From contig NZ_BCRG01000001.1 in NCBI RefSeq assembly GCF_001552475.1, positions 186,001 through 250,000 on the forward strand: a stretch of DNA of 64,000 nt. The letters run 5' to 3'. Position numbers and translations under genes: made by a program. How positions within the stretch are numbered: position 1 is the stretch's first letter; each line of letters opens with the position of its first letter. Positions 60,493 to 64,000 of this stretch are shown here, piece by piece. Under the pieces are notes generated by a model that saw nothing but the letters and a program-made list of their open reading frames with translations, did no database searches and was not told where the DNA came from. The stretch comes from Microbacterium oleivorans NBRC 103075. GTDB lineage: Bacteria > Actinomycetota > Actinomycetes > Actinomycetales > Microbacteriaceae.

Positions 60493-61595
60493 GCCGCGCT
60501 CTCCGTCGCCAGCAGGCGGGCGAAGCTCGCCTCTAGTGCGTCGATGCGGAGGTCGAGAGAGAACCGACGCTCAGCTGTCTCGCGGACGACGGCTCGGAAC
60601 TCGGCATCCTTCCCGCTCGGCAGCATCGACGCTGCCCGGGCGGTCATTGCGGCGACGTCACCCGGTGCGACGAGCTGCATGCCCATCGTCGCGGCGGCGA
60701 TTTCGGGAACTCCGCCGACCGCGAAGCCGACGACGGGCGTCCCGCACATGAGCGCTTCGGGGCCGACGAGGCCGAACGGTTCCGCCCATGCCGGTGTGGC
60801 CAGGGCGAGCCCGCTGCGGCCGACGAGCGCGGCGAGGGGGCCAGGCGCGAGTTCGCCGGCATACTCCACGCCGTCGCCGAAGGACGGGAAGAGAACGTCG
60901 CGAGCGTAAGACTCATCGCCGATCCGACCGGCGATCACCAGGCGGCGGCCGAGTCGGTGGGCCACCTCGACGGCGACGTGCGGCGCCTTTTCGGGCACGA
61001 TCCGTCCGAACCAGACGAGGTCGTCGCCGCCCGGACCGAGCGTCCACGCCTTCGGGTCGACGCCGTTGGGGAGAAGCTCCGAAGGGACGCCCGCGGCATC
61101 CCACTGCATATTCGTGTGCGTGCTCACCGAGAGGAAGTCCGACCCGACGCCACCCGCCGCAGCGTGCGCGCTGACAGCGGCGCCGTCGACAGGGGTGTGG
61201 AGCGTCGTGACCATCGCCACGCCCAGGTGGGGCGCGCGCCGCAGGGGGAGCGGGTCGAGGCAGTGATTCGAGATCACGTCGTACCGCTCGGGGTGCGCCG
61301 CGATCTCGTCGAGCGCTCGGCCGAGGGCGGGGACGATCTCGCGGCGGTAGCTCGCGGGCCAGGTCTTGTCCGTCGGCTCCTCGTCCCCGCGCCACACCAC
61401 GGGGGGCAGTCGGAAGACGCACGCGTCAGGCAGAAAGTCCGACCCTTCCGGCGCGATGAACGTGACGTCGTGTCCCCGGTCGCGGAGCGCGTCGACCTCG
61501 CTCCACACGGCGGACTCGAGCCCGCCGGCGTGCGGTCGGCGGAGGGGAAACCGCAACGGTGCGATGACGACGATGCGGAGCGGGCGGGCGCTCAC
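60489..61595 (-). CDS. Family 4 glycosyltransferase
   Basis: A 368-residue GT-B enzyme. The N-terminal PLRFPLRRPHAGGLESAVWS contains the GG-type acceptor loop. VWFGRIVPEKAPHVAVEVAH and ATPAWAEPFGLVGPEALMCG form the GT4 C-terminal donor site, with the EX7E motif in EPFGLVGPE. The GTG start at 61595 overlaps the stop of the upstream gene (GTGA). Long frame extensions upstream are shadows of the next gene. The donor sugar is not known. Confidence 0.92.
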   Translation of the reverse strand: MSARPLRIVVIAPLRFPLRRPHAGGLESAVWSEVDALRDRGHDVTFIAPEGSDFLPDACVFRLPPVVWRGDEEPTDKTWPASYRREIVPALGRALDEIAAHPERYDVISNHCLDPLPLRRAPHLGVAMVTTLHTPVDGAAVSAHAAAGGVGSDFLSVSTHTNMQWDAAGVPSELLPNGVDPKAWTLGPGGDDLVWFGRIVPEKAPHVAVEVAHRLGRRLVIAGRIGDESYARDVLFPSFGDGVEYAGELAPGPLAALVGRSGLALATPAWAEPFGLVGPEALMCGTPVVGFAVGGVPEIAAATMGMQLVAPGDVAAMTARAASMLPSGKDAEFRAVVRETAERRFSLDLRIDALEASFARLLATESAA

Positions 61596-62713
61596 TCCGC
61601 GCGGCTTTCGAGCAGACGGAGGTACAGCTCGGCGTGACGCTCGGCGATCGCGGCATCCGTCACCGCGCGGAGCGCCCGGCGCTCGTCGACCAGGGCGTCT
61701 CGGGCGGGGCTCGCTGGCCGGGCCGACGGCGCGACCCAGAGGCTGGCGAGTGCCACGGCGAGTTCGTCGCCCGCGCCGGCGGTGAACGAGGCGACCGTGC
61801 CGTCGGCGTGCTGTTCGGCGAAGAAGCCCACGCGGGGAGCGGCGACCGGAACGCCGAGATCCCAGCACAGCTCGAGCCATCCGGAGTGCGTGCCGTGCCG
61901 GTAGGGCAGCACGCACGCGTCCAGACGCGCCAGCGCGGCGAACAGGTCGTCGTCGGCGAGGCGCTCGTGCTCGATGAGGTCGACAGTCGTGGATGCCGCG
62001 CACAGCTCGCGGACGGCGGCGGCGGCATCCGTGTCGCGCACCCGACGGTGCAGGCGCACCTCGCCGCGGACGTCGTGCCCGGCGTCGCGCAGCGCCGTGA
62101 GCGCGGCGTCGAGGGTGCGGACGGTGCCGGGGCCGTCGACGCTCGGGCGGAGGTCCTTGAGGTGCACGCCGACGACGCGCCCGGTCCCGAGAGCGGGCTC
62201 GACCGCTGCGGAGCGCGGCAAGACCGACGGATGCGGGATGACGGTCGCGGAACGACCCCATCGTTCGTGGGCGATGCGTGCCGCCCCCGCAGTCAGGGTG
62301 ATGACCGCGTCGGCACCGGCCATCAGTTCGTCGAGCTGCGCGAGGTAAGCGGAGCTGTCGCCGAGCTGCGGATGCTCGAGGTCGTGCAGCGTGAAGACGA
62401 CGGGCCAGCCGGCGGCATGTGCGGACTCGAGACAGGCGGTGAGGTGCCCGGGCGGAAATGATTCGGTTCCGAAGTGGATGTGCAGGAGCGAGGCCTCGTC
62501 GGCGTAGGCGCGGATCCACGCCGGGTCTAGTGCTGCCGGCGGCCACCACACGGCTGGATCCGCTCCGGGCGCGATCGGGTCCGGAAGTACGGCGATGCGC
62601 GGATCGGAGGCTACCCGCTGAACGTACGGATGGGCCGCAGGGATCGACACGATCGTGACTGTTCCGGTGGATTCCGCACCCTCCGGGGTGCCGATTCGCG
62701 TGGTCGTCGCCAC
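61592..62713 (-). CDS. Glycosyltransferase, GT4-like
   Basis: A 373-residue GT-B-like protein. HIHFGTESFPPGHLTACLES and PVVFTLHDLEHPQLGDSS come from the N-terminal domain. RHGTHSGWLELCWDLGVPVA is the donor-site region, with a Glu in the place of the usual EX7E start. GAAAGGAG precedes the GTG at 62713 by six bases. This is the first gene of the leftward operon. The enzyme is less conserved than its neighbours, and the sugar is unknown. Confidence 0.8.
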   Translation of the reverse strand: MATTTRIGTPEGAESTGTVTIVSIPAAHPYVQRVASDPRIAVLPDPIAPGADPAVWWPPAALDPAWIRAYADEASLLHIHFGTESFPPGHLTACLESAHAAGWPVVFTLHDLEHPQLGDSSAYLAQLDELMAGADAVITLTAGAARIAHERWGRSATVIPHPSVLPRSAAVEPALGTGRVVGVHLKDLRPSVDGPGTVRTLDAALTALRDAGHDVRGEVRLHRRVRDTDAAAAVRELCAASTTVDLIEHERLADDDLFAALARLDACVLPYRHGTHSGWLELCWDLGVPVAAPRVGFFAEQHADGTVASFTAGAGDELAVALASLWVAPSARPASPARDALVDERRALRAVTDAAIAERHAELYLRLLESRAE

Positions 62714-62840
62714 TGTTCTCCTTTCGACGGCGTCGCGCCGTCCAGAAGAATGGGTGCGCCCAACGCCCCGACCGTACGCGGGAAGATCCGTTCGGAGAGG
62801 GGGGCTTGACCTTCCCCCTGCGGGCGGATAACTATGCGAG

Positions 62841-63881
62841 GTGATCTCTCCGCCTCCCCTTCTGCTCGTGCTCGGCCCGGACGGCCACGGGGTGACGCAG
62901 TACGCAGGCGACGTGGCGGTCGCGGTGACAGCTGTGAACCCGGACGCGCGGATCGTCCGGGTGGCTGACGTCCCCGCGGCTGATCGGGCTCTGGCCGATG
63001 AGGCGCCCGGAACGCCCGTCCACCTGCACGCGACCGACCGCCTGTTCGGCACCGGACCGGAGGATGCCGCCGAGGTCGTCGAGCGCTGGGCTGCCCGGTG
63101 CCGGCTCACCCTGACGCTTCACGATGTTCCGCAGACCTCCGACGGCACCATGTTCGAGCGCCGCCGCGCCGCGTACTCCCGGATGGTCTCCGCGGCAGCG
63201 CGAGTCGTGGTCAACAGCCACCACGAGCAGCTCCTGATGGACGAGTTCCTGCCGCGCTCGGCACGCGCTGACGCCATCGCGCTGGGGGCGCGCAGCGGCA
63301 TCCCGTCGGTGCCTCCGCCGCTCGAGGTCGACAGTGACCTTCGCGTCCTCATCGCCGGTTTCGTCTATCCCGGTAAAGGACACCGGCCCGCTGTTCTCGC
63401 GGCCGCCCGAGCGGCAGACTCGCTCCGGGAGCGCGGCGAGGACGTCGGTGAAGTAGCCGTCCGCGCGATCGGCGCGCCCTCGAGGGGGCACGACGGGGAC
63501 GTGACGCAGCTGCGGGAGGATGCCGCAGCCCTCGGTGTCTCGTTCGAGGTGACCGGATTCCTCGCCGACGACGCGTTCGCGAGGGAGCTGGTGGGTCCCG
63601 GCATCCCTCTCGCGGCCCACGAGCACGTCTCGGCGTCTCGCTCGATGCTCGACTGGGTCGAAGCCGGGCGTTGCCCGCTCGTGGTCGACTCCCGGTACGC
63701 CGCCGAGATGGACGAACTCCGCCCCGGGACGATCGTCCGCTACGCCGCAGGCGACCTGGCGGACCATCTCGTCGACGCCTGGCTCGACCCGGCATCCACC
63801 CGCCTCGCCTCGGACGCATCGCTGGCGCCGACGCTCGACGACGTGGCCGCGTCGTATCTGGCGTGGTGGGCGGCCGCCTGA
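62841..63881 (+). CDS. Glycosyltransferase-like protein
   Basis: A 346-residue protein that reads as a divergent GT-B glycosyltransferase: LVLGPDGHGVTQYAGDVAVA at the start, TLTLHDVPQTSDGTMFERRR, VLIAGFVYPGKGHRPAVLAA with the lysine of the donor-site loop, and EHVSASRSMLDWVEAGRCPL near the C-terminus. It starts at a GTG soon after a TAACTAT -10-like box and is divergent from the leftward operon. Its stop overlaps the ATG of the next gene by one base. Confidence 0.78.
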   Translation: MISPPPLLLVLGPDGHGVTQYAGDVAVAVTAVNPDARIVRVADVPAADRALADEAPGTPVHLHATDRLFGTGPEDAAEVVERWAARCRLTLTLHDVPQTSDGTMFERRRAAYSRMVSAAARVVVNSHHEQLLMDEFLPRSARADAIALGARSGIPSVPPPLEVDSDLRVLIAGFVYPGKGHRPAVLAAARAADSLRERGEDVGEVAVRAIGAPSRGHDGDVTQLREDAAALGVSFEVTGFLADDAFARELVGPGIPLAAHEHVSASRSMLDWVEAGRCPLVVDSRYAAEMDELRPGTIVRYAAGDLADHLVDAWLDPASTRLASDASLAPTLDDVAASYLAWWAAA

Positions 63882-64000
63882 TGGCCAACGGCATCGCCCT
63901 CCCGGGCAACCGGTGGGATCTGCTGGACGGGATCGTGCCCGACACCCCGCCCGCCGTCTCCGTCATCGTTGCGCACTACGAACAGCCCGCCCAGCTCGCT
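63881..64000 (+). CDS. Family 2 glycosyltransferase, 3' end outside the window
   Basis: Only 40 codons are in the window: MANGIALPGNRWDLLDGIVP followed by PPAVSVIVAHYEQPAQLA. The last block is the classic N-terminal strand of GT-A family 2 enzymes. It starts at TGATG, coupled to the preceding gene. Confidence 0.75.
   Translation, partial: MANGIALPGNRWDLLDGIVPDTPPAVSVIVAHYEQPAQLA

Overview
The window is very GC-rich DNA with actinobacterial gene content: RadA, ClpC, a Hen1/Pnkp pair, a maltokinase, and many genes with a TANNNT box 6-7 bases before the start codon. Codon use, gene repertoire and the constant recurrence of the word GGATGCC/GGCATCC point to Microbacteriaceae, most likely Microbacterium or a close relative. 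This is an inference from composition and gene content, not from a marker gene. No insertion sequence, integrase, prophage, CRISPR array or rRNA operon is visible, so it reads as ordinary chromosome with accessory operons.

Layout. 1-11 kb: the 3' part of a secreted glycosidase-like protein, a DUF4192 protein, cardiolipin synthase, a lipoprotein, a DUF559 protein flanked by palindromic repeats, an HTH/DUF2975 regulator pair, and clpC. 11-18.5 kb: an ethanolamine-type permease divergent from a translationally coupled operon of glutamine synthetase-like ligase, gamma-glutamyl hydrolase, aldehyde dehydrogenase, SDR and GntR regulator, probably gamma-glutamylation-based ethanolamine or amine catabolism. 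18.6-22 kb: a transglutaminase coupled to a fused circularly permuted ATP-grasp/alpha-E protein. 22-30 kb: an ArgA-type acetyltransferase, a 6C-like small RNA candidate, radA, an alpha/beta hydrolase, a probable TRIC remnant, lactate dehydrogenase, an MFS exporter, a DUF429 protein and tRNA-Ser(CGA).

30-38.5 kb: an amidohydrolase and permease with a divergent TetR regulator, then the overlapping hen1-pnkp RNA-repair pair. 38.5-48.8 kb: zinc alcohol dehydrogenase, a GH13 enzyme, a maltokinase-like kinase, small proteins, a CYP152-type P450 peroxygenase, a BrkB-family membrane protein and an APC permease. 48.8-54.6 kb: an amino-acid ABC importer divergent from GntR, gamma-glutamyltransferase and TauE/SafE exporter genes across a 27-bp palindrome. 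54.6-58.7 kb: small enzymes and envelope proteins, then a structured leader with a strong intrinsic terminator just upstream of a DksA/TraR-type zinc-finger gene. 58.7-64 kb: at least six glycosyltransferase genes in two divergent operons, the last cut by the window edge.

Between genes lie three families of short palindromic repeats with fixed lengths (61, 78 and 59 nt), each in at least two copies, not explained by any gene. Together with the structured leader at 57.9-58.2 kb, the 6C-like RNA at 23.46-23.61 kb and the gamma-glutamyl amine operon, they are the most interesting parts of the window.
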